DNA from: RGIG3528 sp045640725 | GTDB taxonomy: Bacteria > Bacillota > Clostridia > Lachnospirales > Lachnospiraceae | Reading direction: 5' to 3' | Length of the DNA stretch: 22,232 bases | Assembly (NCBI GenBank): GCA_045640725.1 | Contig: JAZUFN010000208.1 | Coordinates: 1-22,232, forward strand | Part shown: piece after piece, positions 6,838 to 14,387 of the stretch | Layout of the letters: each line of letters begins with the position of its first letter | How positions within the stretch are numbered: the stretch's first letter is position 1 | The notes under the pieces: model-generated | What the model was told of the DNA's origin: nothing | Databases searched by the model: none | Seen by the model: the letters and a program-made list of their open reading frames with translations, nothing else | Made by a program: the position numbers and the translations under genes

Positions 6838-7440
6838 ATGATAAAAAACATAATTTTTGACTTCGGCAATGTGCTGGTAGATTACAATCTAAAAGAGTTT
6901 ATGCTGAAAAAGGGCATGACTCCCGACATGATAAAGAGGATAGTCAAGGCTACGGTCATGAGCCCCTATTGGGATGAATTTGACAGAGGAGCACTGACCG
7001 AGGAGGAGGCCATAGCAGGCTTTCTGACTCTGGACCCGGGCATAGAAAAGGAGCTGCATGCAGTATTTGACAATATCCATGGCATGATGGTAAAAAGAGA
7101 CTTTGCCGATGAATGGATTGCTGCGCTGCATAGTGAGGGCTACAAGGTTTTCTACCTTTCCAATTTTTCCAAAAAGGCGGCTACGGAATGCGCTGATGCC
7201 ATTGACTTCATCGGCAGCATGGATGGCGGCATCATGTCCCATCAGGTGCTTAAGGTAAAGCCGGATTCGGAGATATACAGACTTCTCATGGATAAATACG
7301 GGCTGCAGCCTGCGGAGTGTATTTTCATAGATGATACTGAAGAAAATGTGGAAGTAGCGAAAAGCCTGGGGATGGAAGGCATTACCTTTGTGAGCCAAGA
7401 AGATACAGATGAAAAAATAAAGTCGGAAAAGAGAGACTAA
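6838..7440 (+). CDS. HAD-superfamily (subclass IA) phosphatase-like hydrolase
   Basis: 200 residues, close to the length of YihX-type sugar phosphatases. Motif I is NIIFDFGNVLVDY (nucleophile Asp8); the second acidic residue of the usual DxD is Gly10, as seen in the FDxGNV subgroup. Motif II is FYLSNFS, motif III is the Lys in KVKPDSEIY, and motif IV is FIDDTEENVEVAKSLGM. A helical cap follows motif I (about residues 18-85). It should remove phosphate from a small sugar phosphate or nucleotide in the cytosol. The stop codon is two bases from the next start, so it is co-transcribed with the acetyltransferase gene. The substrate is not predictable. Confidence 0.9.
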   Translation: MIKNIIFDFGNVLVDYNLKEFMLKKGMTPDMIKRIVKATVMSPYWDEFDRGALTEEEAIAGFLTLDPGIEKELHAVFDNIHGMMVKRDFADEWIAALHSEGYKVFYLSNFSKKAATECADAIDFIGSMDGGIMSHQVLKVKPDSEIYRLLMDKYGLQPAECIFIDDTEENVEVAKSLGMEGITFVSQEDTDEKIKSEKRD

Positions 7441-7442
7441 TC

Positions 7443-7931
7443 ATGGATATAGTTATAAGAAATGCAAAGATGAGTGACCTGGACAGGATAATGGAAGTGT
7501 ATGCCATAGCACGACAGTTTATGCGTGACCATGACAATCCCAATCAGTGGAACAACAATCATCCTGCCAGGGAAATCGTTATTGATGATATTGAAAAACA
7601 GTTGAATTACGTAATAGAAGCTGACGGACAGGTGGAGGGCGTTTTCTTTTTCTCCACGGAAAAGGACCCCACCTACAGCTACATAGAAGGTGAGTGGCTG
7701 AATCCATCCGGCAGCTACGGTGTTATCCACCGTATAGCCTCATCCGGCAAGGTCAAGGGAGTGCTGGAGAGGGCAGTGAACTTTGCCCTTCAGTACAGTA
7801 GAGACCTTCGTATAGACACTCACGCAGACAATTACGTTATGCAAAACGCTATTTTGAAAAACGGTTTTAGCCGCTGCGGCATTATCTATCTGGCAAACGG
7901 AGACCCCAGAATAGCCTATGAAAGAGTATAA
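7443..7931 (+). CDS. GNAT-like N-acetyltransferase
   Basis: 162 residues. The N-terminal IVIRNAKMSDLDRIMEVYAI block and the C-terminal LRIDTHADNYVMQNAILKNGF block are typical GNAT beta-strand and late-helix signatures. The central coenzyme A loop is IASSGKVKGVLERAV, in which the canonical R/Q-x-x-G-x-G is degenerate, as in a group of small clostridial acetyltransferases. It lies two bases after the HAD gene and shares its transcript. It converges on hydE with a one-base gap and no visible terminator, so transcripts of the two strands probably overlap at their ends. Acceptor molecule unknown. Confidence 0.85.
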   Translation: MDIVIRNAKMSDLDRIMEVYAIARQFMRDHDNPNQWNNNHPAREIVIDDIEKQLNYVIEADGQVEGVFFFSTEKDPTYSYIEGEWLNPSGSYGVIHRIASSGKVKGVLERAVNFALQYSRDLRIDTHADNYVMQNAILKNGFSRCGIIYLANGDPRIAYERV

Positions 7932-7932
7932 G

Positions 7933-8964
7933 CTACTTATAGTCGCCTCTTGATTCTACTACACGGTAGCCTATAGCAGCCATGCGGGCAGCCAGGTCGT
8001 TTTTACTTTCGGCAGCTTCTGCACCACTGCTGACTTTATTGTTATAGAGCTTGTATTTTTCCCTGACATTACCGGGGGAAAGATTGGGCATGACCACGTT
8101 GGCACCGGCCAGTATACCCATTTCACGGCCCTCCGGGTGGATAGTGCCAAGAGCGGTAGTGGCAGGCAATAGTACGTGAGGGTGCAGTAAACGAATAATG
8201 GACAGTAAGCGCAGGGTCATATCCAAGGTCCCTGCTTTTTCTTGGCCGAAAGGGGTGTCCTTGTGGGGGATGAAGGGGCCGATGCCGCACATCTCAGGCT
8301 TGAAATCCATGATAAACTGCAGGTCCTTATAGATACTTTCTATAGTCTGATAAGGAGAGCCCACCATAAAGCCGCAGCCGGTCTGATAGCCGATAGACTT
8401 TAACGCCTTTAGGCAATCCATGCGGTGACTCCATGACATCTCCTTTGGGTGCAGCTTTTTATAATGCTCTTCGCAGGCAGTCTCATGGCGCAGGAGATAC
8501 CTGTCGGCGCCTGCATCAAAGAAGGCCTGATAGCTTTCCCTGCTTTTTTCACCGATAGACAGAGTCACGGCACAGTCGGGGTGGGTGGCCTTGATGGCAG
8601 ATACCAGGTCACACACTCTTTCGTCAGTGAAATAAGGGTCCTCGCCTCCCTGCAGCACAAAGGTCCTGAAGCCCAGCGCGTAACCCTTTTTACAGCAGTC
8701 CAGTATGGTGTCCGGGGAGAGTCTGTAGCGTTCAGCCAGCCTGTTGCCATGTCTGATACCACAGTAGAGACAGTCATTCTTACAGTAATTGGTGAATTCA
8801 ATCAAGCCTCTTATATACACATCCTTACCGTACTGCCTGTCAGCAGTCTCCCGGGCCATTTTGGTCAAGGCATCCAAAATACCCCTATCTTTCGTCGTCA
8901 GCAGAAAATCCAGCTGCTCCAACGTAATATTCTGTTTTAATGCAATTTCATCTATTATGTTCAT
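7933..8964 (-). CDS. hydE: [FeFe]-hydrogenase H-cluster radical SAM maturase HydE
   Basis: 343 residues from ATG at 8964, which has GAGGT seven bases upstream on the minus strand. An in-frame extension to 9015 exists, but its codons are a palindromic repeat and would add residues unlike the family. The radical SAM cluster motif CxxxCxxC is present (Cys61, Cys65, Cys68 in NYCKNDCLYCGIRHGN). The FVLQGGEDPYF, GIGPFIPHKDTPF and LLPATTALGTI blocks separate HydE from biotin synthase and PylB. HydE builds part of the diiron site of [FeFe]-hydrogenase with HydG and HydF, neither of which is in this window; solitary hydE is common in Clostridia. Its presence implies an anaerobe that makes or uses H2. 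It has its own divergent promoter. Confidence 0.92.
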   Translation of the reverse strand: MNIIDEIALKQNITLEQLDFLLTTKDRGILDALTKMARETADRQYGKDVYIRGLIEFTNYCKNDCLYCGIRHGNRLAERYRLSPDTILDCCKKGYALGFRTFVLQGGEDPYFTDERVCDLVSAIKATHPDCAVTLSIGEKSRESYQAFFDAGADRYLLRHETACEEHYKKLHPKEMSWSHRMDCLKALKSIGYQTGCGFMVGSPYQTIESIYKDLQFIMDFKPEMCGIGPFIPHKDTPFGQEKAGTLDMTLRLLSIIRLLHPHVLLPATTALGTIHPEGREMGILAGANVVMPNLSPGNVREKYKLYNNKVSSGAEAAESKNDLAARMAAIGYRVVESRGDYK

Positions 8965-8985
8965 GGTAATACCTCGTGCATCAAA

Positions 8986-9036
8986 GTGTGACAGGGGGAC
9001 GTATCTAATTGACACACTTTCGTCCCCCTGTCACAC
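8986..9036. repeat. REP-like palindromic repeat, copy 2, in the hydE leader
   Basis: GTGTGACAGGGGGACG (8986-9001) is a perfect inverted match to CGTCCCCCTGTCACAC (9021-9036): a 16-pair stem with a 19-base loop. The left arm continues as TATCTAATTGACACAC, the same tail as in copies 1 and 4. It falls between the hydE start codon and its predicted -10 box. Confidence 0.9.
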
Positions 9037-9040
9037 TCCA

Positions 9041-9069
9041 ATAATAGCTGATTTTGTCGCAATCGGCAA
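9041..9069 (-). promoter_or_regulatory. Predicted promoter of hydE
   Basis: On the minus strand TTGCCG (9069-9064) and TATTAT (9046-9041) are 17 bases apart. A start near 9034 would place the repeat hairpin 8986-9036 at the very 5' end of the hydE transcript. Confidence 0.5.
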
Positions 9070-9079
9070 GCCCCGGTAC

Positions 9080-9108
9080 TTGCAGGCCATGGGGCAAAAT
9101 GATATATT
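9080..9108 (+). promoter_or_regulatory. Predicted promoter of the two-component operon
   Basis: TTGCAG (9080-9085) and TATATT (9103-9108) are 17 bases apart, 22 bases before the response regulator ATG. A short inverted repeat, GCAAG (9066-9070) and CTTGC (9079-9083), overlaps the -35 box and could be an operator. Confidence 0.55.
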
Positions 9109-9130
9109 GAAGAGAAAGGGGGGAGAAAAA

Positions 9131-9793
9131 ATGCTTGATATTATTATAGTTGAGGACAATAAGGAAATAAGCGGCCTGCTGTGTGACTTCCTGAGAAAGG
9201 AAAATTATACCGTGAGCGTGGCAGAAAGCGGCGAAAAGGCCATAAGTCTTTTTGAAAAATACGGGGCCAAGCTGATTATCCTGGACATAAATCTTCAGGG
9301 AGTGGACGGATTTGCGGTGTGTTCCAAAATAAGGGAAAGCTCCAATGCCCATATCATGATAGCCAGCGCCAGAGTAGACAAGGACGACAAGCTGAAGGGC
9401 CTGGGCCTGGGGGCGGATGACTATATAGAAAAGCCCTATGACATCGATATCCTGCTGGCCAAGGTGAAGGGTGTATTCGCCAGAAAGTACGCCACCCGCG
9501 AGCTTAGAAGCGACGACATCACCCTGAATACTGTAACAGATTCTATTTACCTGGATGGGGAGAAGGTGACTGCCACCATCAAAGAATACGAGCTTCTGAA
9601 GCTCCTTATGGAAAATAAGGGTATGACCCTGAAAAAGGAATATATATTCAATACCATCTGGGGCAGCGACAGCGAGTCGGAGCTGCAGACTCTGACAGTA
9701 CACATAAAGTGGCTGAGACAGAAGCTGGAAAAGGATCCGAAAAATCCGAAGCACATAATAACCGAGTGGGGAGTGGGGTACAGATTTGAGTAA
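9131..9793 (+). CDS. OmpR/PhoB family response regulator
   Basis: 220 residues from ATG 9131 behind a purine-rich GAAAGGGGGGA site; the longer open frame reaching back to 8789 crosses hydE and is spurious. The receiver domain (1-115) has the acidic pair in IIVEDNKE, the phosphoacceptor Asp52 in LIILDINLQG, Ser79 and Lys101 in DDYIEKPYD. Residues 130-220 are a winged-helix DNA-binding domain with the ATIKEYELLKLLMENKGM and LTVHIKWLRQKLE signatures. Its stop overlaps the kinase start by eight bases. It probably controls the ABC transporter genes 1.3 kb downstream, whose leader holds a large palindrome, and perhaps its own operon. Confidence 0.95.
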   Translation: MLDIIIVEDNKEISGLLCDFLRKENYTVSVAESGEKAISLFEKYGAKLIILDINLQGVDGFAVCSKIRESSNAHIMIASARVDKDDKLKGLGLGADDYIEKPYDIDILLAKVKGVFARKYATRELRSDDITLNTVTDSIYLDGEKVTATIKEYELLKLLMENKGMTLKKEYIFNTIWGSDSESELQTLTVHIKWLRQKLEKDPKNPKHIITEWGVGYRFE

Positions 9794-11012
9794 ATACAGA
9801 CGACTGGCAAGTCTCTTTATACTGGCAGAGCTCCTGCTACTGCTGGTTATGAACATAGTACTAACAAAGCAGCTGCGTCAGGCGGAGGACTTTTACAAGG
9901 TGGATGCAGCTAGGGCCGGCCTTGAATTATCATCCGGAAAAAGCATGGAAAAAATAGACCTTAAGGCATATCCTAGCCTTAAAGAAATCCGCCACTTCCT
10001 GCCGGCAGAAGAAAAATATTACAAGTATCCATATGTGGTCAAGGACATAGACGGACAGCTCTATGCCTTTTTGTATGAAAAAGAAAGCAATAAGCCTATT
10101 TTTATCCGGATAAATGCCTTTGCAGCCATCCTCCTGCTGATCCAGCTTTGCCTGATCCTTTATATCGACCGTAAGCTCATAAGCCCCTTTTCCAGGATGA
10201 ACAGCCTGACTGTAGAGCTTGCAAGAGGCAATCTGTCCCTGCCGGTGAAGCAGGAGAAAAGCAAGTATTTTGGCCGATTCATCTGGGGGATGGATATGCT
10301 GCGAGAGACCCTGGAGGACAATAAAAAACGGGAGCTGTCTCTACTTAAGGAGAAAAAGACCATGATTCTCTCCCTATCTCACGACATTAAGACTCCCCTT
10401 TCTGCCATAGACCTCTACAACAAGGCCCTGCAAAAGGGGCTGTATACCACAGATGAGGAAAAAGCCGCAGCCTATAAAGGCATCGACAAAAACATCTCAG
10501 AAATAAAAGCCTACGTGAGTCAGATAGCAGAGGCTTCCCGTGAGGATTTCCTGTCATTAAACGTGAATATGGGAGAGATATATCTGTCCAAGGTCATGGA
10601 TACTGTCAAAAATTACTACAGCGAAAAAATGGCCGGTCTCCACACTGCTTTTTCCGTGGGAGCTATAGAGGACTGCCTGCTCCGGGCTGACTTTGACCGC
10701 CTGGTGGAGGTCATGCAGAATATCCTGGAAAATGCCATAAAATACGGTGACGGCAAAAGTGTCACCATAGACTTTGATGAGGAAGAGGACTGCAGACTGA
10801 TTATTGTAAAAAACACAGGCTGCAGCTTGAAGAGTGAAGAGCTTCCCAATATCTTTGATTCCTTTTACAGGGGCAGCAACAGTGAGCGCCTGGAGGGTAG
10901 CGGACTGGGGCTCTATATATGTAAGCAGCTTATGCGAAAAATGGATGGAGACATCTTTGCACATATTAAGGAAAACTGCTTTTTTGTAACTGTTGTAATA
11001 AGAAAGGTATAG
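9786..11012 (+). CDS. Membrane sensor histidine kinase
   Basis: 408 residues starting at TTG 9786, overlapping the regulator stop. TM1 is about residues 7-27 and TM2 about 108-127, enclosing an 80-residue extracytoplasmic sensor region. A HAMP-like linker follows (130-180), then the dimerisation helix with the phosphoacceptor His199 in SLSHDIKTPLSAI, the N box QNILENAIKYGDG (312-323) and the G2 box GSGLGLYICK (371-380). The G1 box is atypical: NTGCSL (343-348) replaces DxGxG, a variation seen in several Firmicute kinases but worth noting. The sizeable outer loop argues against a Bce-type intramembrane-sensing kinase. It is co-transcribed with the regulator, and the next strong hairpin closes the unit. 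Confidence 0.92.
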   Translation: MSKYRRLASLFILAELLLLLVMNIVLTKQLRQAEDFYKVDAARAGLELSSGKSMEKIDLKAYPSLKEIRHFLPAEEKYYKYPYVVKDIDGQLYAFLYEKESNKPIFIRINAFAAILLLIQLCLILYIDRKLISPFSRMNSLTVELARGNLSLPVKQEKSKYFGRFIWGMDMLRETLEDNKKRELSLLKEKKTMILSLSHDIKTPLSAIDLYNKALQKGLYTTDEEKAAAYKGIDKNISEIKAYVSQIAEASREDFLSLNVNMGEIYLSKVMDTVKNYYSEKMAGLHTAFSVGAIEDCLLRADFDRLVEVMQNILENAIKYGDGKSVTIDFDEEEDCRLIIVKNTGCSLKSEELPNIFDSFYRGSNSERLEGSGLGLYICKQLMRKMDGDIFAHIKENCFFVTVVIRKV

Positions 11013-11028
11013 ATACGAAATGCGTAAA

Positions 11029-11063
11029 AATAAAGGCCTGCAAGAAATTTTCAGGCCTTTATT
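11029..11063 (+). terminator. Terminator-like hairpin between kinase and ABC transporter genes
   Basis: AATAAAGGCCTG (11029-11040) pairs perfectly with CAGGCCTTTATT (11052-11063), 12 pairs, loop of 11. The T-run after it is weak on the plus strand (CTATTTA), so termination may be partial. Confidence 0.7.
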
Positions 11064-11088
11064 CTATTTAAGGATTATTTAATAATTG

Positions 11089-11116
11089 CTATGTTACTAT
11101 AGCCACAGCAACATAG
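11089..11116. promoter_or_regulatory. 28-base imperfect palindrome in the ABC transporter leader
   Basis: The two 14-base halves match at 11 of 14 positions and are bounded by CTATGTT (11089-11095) and AACATAG (11110-11116). It sits 17 bases before the permease start codon and is a candidate binding site for the adjacent response regulator, or a leader hairpin. No convincing -35/-10 pair was found around it. Confidence 0.5.
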
Positions 11117-11133
11117 AAAGCAGGTAAGGGAAA

Positions 11134-13503
11134 ATGTTTTTAAGAATACTTAAAAGGGATATGAAGAGAAAGAAGACAATGAATTTTATCATTATCCTCT
11201 TTGTCGTCCTGTCCACCATGTTTGTGGCCAGCGGCCTTAACAATGTCATAACCGTGGCCGGAGGCACAGACTATTATTTGAAGCAGGCCGGAGTGGGAGA
11301 CTGGGTCATTATCACTTCAGGCGAGGGCTCAGTAGGGGCCCTGGATCAGATGCTTACAAGCACTGAGGCTATAAAGAGCTACCGCCTGGAGGACGTAGTC
11401 TACGGCGGCGCAGACAATCTGTCCGGAGAAAAGGGGGAAAAGATTGTCAGTAAAAATGTGCTGATAATGCAGACACTGTCAGACTCAGGCATTACATTTT
11501 TTGACAAAAACAATGAGCCGGCAAAAGAGCCGGAAAAGGGCCACATCTACGCTACAGGCAGTTTTTTGGAAAAAAATAATTTAAAGCCCGGAGACAAGGT
11601 GCATTTTAAAATGTCAGGAGTAGAGCTTACCTTTACCATAGACGGCTTTTTAAAGGATGCTCTTTTAGGCTCCGACTTTATGGGCAACACCAGATTCATA
11701 ATGAATCCCGCAGATATGGAAAAGCTGCTGGCTGACGAAACTATCGACAGATACTCCAGAGGTCAGATCTGCTACATTGACTCCGATGACATAAAAGCGG
11801 TGGAAGCAGCCACATCCAAGCTCTCTGTAAATCCCATGTTCAATAAGTCCAGTGCCATTATAAAAACGGCTTACGTTATGGATATGGTAGTAGCTTTTAT
11901 CACACTGATATTAAGCCTCTGCCTCATCATCGTAGCCTTTGTGGTACTGAAATTCACCATCACCTTCACTATTACCGAGGAGTACAGGGAAATAGGCGTG
12001 ATGAAGGCCATAGGTATAGGCAATTTCAAAATAAGATGCCTCTATCTCGTCAAATACCTGATTATGGCTCTTGCAGGCGCCCTGATAGGCTTTTTCCTAA
12101 GCTTCCCCTTTGGCGCACTGCTGATAAAGAGCGTTTCCGACAATATGGTGCTGGGTAATGCCATGGGCATTTTACCAAATGTTTTGGGATTTGTTCTGGT
12201 AGTGACAGCCATCCTGTTTTTCGCATACATTTCCACAGGCAAGGTGAAAAAAGCCACACCGGTAGACGCCATCAGAAGCGGTCAGACCGGGGAAAGATAC
12301 AAGAAAAAGTCCGTTTTGAGACTGTCTTCGGGAAAGAGCAAGGCGCCCGTATTTATGGCAGCCAATGACATATTAAGCAGCCCCAAAAGATATACCACCA
12401 TTATGATAGCCTTTGCTGTCTGCACCCTTTTTGTGCTGGTACTGGTAAATACTGTTTCTACCATGAAGAGCGAAGCTTTAATTACCACCTTTGCAGCCAG
12501 AAGCGACCTTTATTACGGTAGCACCAACGAGCTCATGGGCTTTATGAAGGAGGATGGAGACCGGGCCCTTTCTGATTACATAAAGGACACAGAGGACAAG
12601 CTTAAAGAGCTGGGGATGCCCGGCCACGTATTTATCGATGTCCAGTATGCATATCCGGTATACGCAGGTGGCAAGGAGTACTCCATCAATCTTCAGCAGG
12701 GTAAAAATACCAAGGCTTCCATGTATGACTACATGCAAGGCACTGCACCCAGGAATAAGAATGAGATAGCAATCACCCCGCAGATAGCTGAGAAGCTGGG
12801 GGTAAAAATAGGTGATACCATTACCATAGATTTTTCCACGGAAAAGCTGGAATGTATGGTAGTAGCCTACTTCCAGACCATGAATCAGCTGGGAGAAATC
12901 ATAAGAATACATGAAGACGCGCCTACCAACATGGCTTCGGCTTCCTCACTTTTTGACTTCCAGATAGAATTTGAGGATCATCCTAGCACCAAGGTAGCCG
13001 CTTCCAGAAAGGACATCATAAGTAAAGAGCTGGGGGCCAAGGATATTTTCACAGCAGTAGAGTATCAGATAGACTGTCTTTCAGTAGTGCCCACCATGGA
13101 GCTGGTGCAGTACCTCTTACTGGCCATTACCCTAGTGGTAGTGCTCTTAGTCACCATCTTAATGGAGCGCTCCTTTATATCTGATGAAAGAAATGAAATA
13201 GCTATTCTTAAGGCCATAGGTTTTAAGAGCAGCAGGGTAATCCTCTGGCAGGTATGCAGATTTGGCCTGGTAGCCCTGGCAGCAGTGATTTTGGCAGGCT
13301 TACTGTCCATCCCCATGACCAAGCTTTGCATAAGCCCTATTTTTGGCATGATGGGAGCAGGCCGAGTAGCCTTTGTTATAAATCCCCTTAAGGTATTTGT
13401 AATCTATCCCATTATAGTGCTGGCTCTGACCGTGCTGGTGGCATTTTTGACAGCTTTGTATACTAAGCGCATTAAGAGCTCGGATACTGCAAGCATTGAA
13501 TAA
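11134..13503 (+). CDS. ABC transporter permease, duplicated FtsX domains
   Basis: 789 residues. Eight hydrophobic segments can be placed: about 16-34, 250-272, 305-325, 345-370, 421-441, 656-678, 706-727 and 755-778. They define two FtsX/MacB-type cores, each preceded by a large outer domain (about 40-245 and 445-650). Each core has a charged cytoplasmic loop of the same type, EYREIGVMKAIGIGNFKI and ERNEIAILKAIGFKSSRVI, which is expected to contact the ATPase. Such permeases do not import solutes. They act in lipoprotein or peptide export, peptide resistance or cell-wall signalling. The ATPase gene follows after 15 bases and the two-component genes lie just upstream, suggesting a sensing-and-defence or export module. 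The substrate is unknown. Confidence 0.9.
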   Translation: MFLRILKRDMKRKKTMNFIIILFVVLSTMFVASGLNNVITVAGGTDYYLKQAGVGDWVIITSGEGSVGALDQMLTSTEAIKSYRLEDVVYGGADNLSGEKGEKIVSKNVLIMQTLSDSGITFFDKNNEPAKEPEKGHIYATGSFLEKNNLKPGDKVHFKMSGVELTFTIDGFLKDALLGSDFMGNTRFIMNPADMEKLLADETIDRYSRGQICYIDSDDIKAVEAATSKLSVNPMFNKSSAIIKTAYVMDMVVAFITLILSLCLIIVAFVVLKFTITFTITEEYREIGVMKAIGIGNFKIRCLYLVKYLIMALAGALIGFFLSFPFGALLIKSVSDNMVLGNAMGILPNVLGFVLVVTAILFFAYISTGKVKKATPVDAIRSGQTGERYKKKSVLRLSSGKSKAPVFMAANDILSSPKRYTTIMIAFAVCTLFVLVLVNTVSTMKSEALITTFAARSDLYYGSTNELMGFMKEDGDRALSDYIKDTEDKLKELGMPGHVFIDVQYAYPVYAGGKEYSINLQQGKNTKASMYDYMQGTAPRNKNEIAITPQIAEKLGVKIGDTITIDFSTEKLECMVVAYFQTMNQLGEIIRIHEDAPTNMASASSLFDFQIEFEDHPSTKVAASRKDIISKELGAKDIFTAVEYQIDCLSVVPTMELVQYLLLAITLVVVLLVTILMERSFISDERNEIAILKAIGFKSSRVILWQVCRFGLVALAAVILAGLLSIPMTKLCISPIFGMMGAGRVAFVINPLKVFVIYPIIVLALTVLVAFLTALYTKRIKSSDTASIE

Positions 13504-13518
13504 GTGGAGGAAAATGAA

Positions 13519-14277
13519 ATGACGATTATAGAAGCAAAGAATCTTTGCAAAACATATGTAGCAGATAAAAGACAGGTAAATGTCCTGAAAAATGTATCCC
13601 TTAAGGTCGAGGAAGGGGAAATGGTAGGCATCATGGGGCCATCAGGCTCAGGTAAATCCACCCTTTTGTACTCTATTTCAGGTATGGACAAGGCTACCTC
13701 CGGCGAAGTGTTTTTCGACGGACAGGATATAGTAAAGTTAAATGAAAATCAGCTCTCCCGGGTAAGACTGGATAAAATGGGCTTTATTTTCCAGCAGATG
13801 TTTATGATGAAAAATCTGACCATCCTGGACAATATTCTTCTGCCTGCAGTAGAGAGTAAGAAGGAAAACATAAGCCGTAAGGAAAAGAAGGAAAAGGCAG
13901 AAGAGCTTATGAGAAAGCTGGGCATCATCGACGTAGCCGACAACGATATCAACGAGGTATCCGGTGGCCAGCTGCAGAGAGCCTGCATCGCCCGTTCAAT
14001 GATGAATTCCCCTAAAATTCTTTTTGCGGACGAGCCTACAGGAGCCCTGAACCGCCAGTCTTCCACGGAAGTGATGGAGGAAATCTGTAAGTTGAACCGT
14101 GAGGGGACCACAGTCATGATGGTAACCCACGATGCGAAAATCGCAGCCAAGTGCTCCAGAGTCTTTTACATAGTGGACGGTCACATAGAAGGAGAATACC
14201 TGCCTCCTCACGGCCTTACCGAGGACAAGGACCGTGAAAGAGCCCTAAACAACTGGCTTATGGATATGGGCTGGTAA
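13519..14277 (+). CDS. ABC transporter ATPase (MacB/LolD/BceA type)
   Basis: 252 residues from ATG 13519 with GTGGAGGAAAA upstream; the open frame back to the GTG at 13504 is the ribosome binding site. All motifs are intact: Walker A GIMGPSGSGKST, Q-loop FIFQQMFMM, signature EVSGGQLQRACIARSMM, Walker B ILFADEPTGALN and switch His in MVTHDAKIA. The DEPTGALN and the RxxKMGFIFQ stretches are typical of ATPases working with FtsX-type permeases. The C-terminal 35 residues (VDGHIEGEYLPPHG onward) extend a little past the core. It powers the permease encoded immediately before it. A strong terminator follows. Confidence 0.95.
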   Translation: MTIIEAKNLCKTYVADKRQVNVLKNVSLKVEEGEMVGIMGPSGSGKSTLLYSISGMDKATSGEVFFDGQDIVKLNENQLSRVRLDKMGFIFQQMFMMKNLTILDNILLPAVESKKENISRKEKKEKAEELMRKLGIIDVADNDINEVSGGQLQRACIARSMMNSPKILFADEPTGALNRQSSTEVMEEICKLNREGTTVMMVTHDAKIAAKCSRVFYIVDGHIEGEYLPPHGLTEDKDRERALNNWLMDMGW

Positions 14278-14309
14278 TGCTTGTAATAAAGTACATAAAA
14301 AGCTATAAT

Positions 14310-14356
14310 AAACCTGTACCTGCTAATTCTTCTGAAGAAAGCGGTACAGGTTTTTT
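14310..14356 (+). terminator. Intrinsic terminator after the ABC ATPase
   Basis: AAACCTGTACC (14310-14320) pairs with GGTACAGGTTT (14343-14353), and an inner TTCTT/AAGAA stem extends the hairpin. The run TTTTTT (14351-14356) follows. Confidence 0.88.
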
Positions 14357-14387
14357 AATCAGGTTTCGACATAATCAGGAGGCAGCA

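Noticed and set aside
8449..8940. 163-codon open frame on the plus strand
   Set aside because: It lies wholly antisense to hydE, has no recognised motif and no promoter or ribosome binding site.
8965..9015. In-frame upstream extension of hydE
   Set aside because: It is encoded by the palindromic repeat, lacks a ribosome binding site, and is not part of the HydE family sequence.
8789..9130. Long N-terminal extension of the response regulator
   Set aside because: It is antisense to hydE and the repeat; the receiver domain starts cleanly at ATG 9131 behind a purine-rich site.
11134..14277. Bce-type bacitracin resistance module
   Set aside because: The kinase has an 80-residue outer loop and the permease has two large outer domains, unlike the Bce pattern of a loop-less kinase and one large loop.
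14277..14387. Early start of the alcohol dehydrogenase overlapping the ATPase stop
   Set aside because: It would translate through the terminator hairpin, and the family N-terminus begins at 14388.
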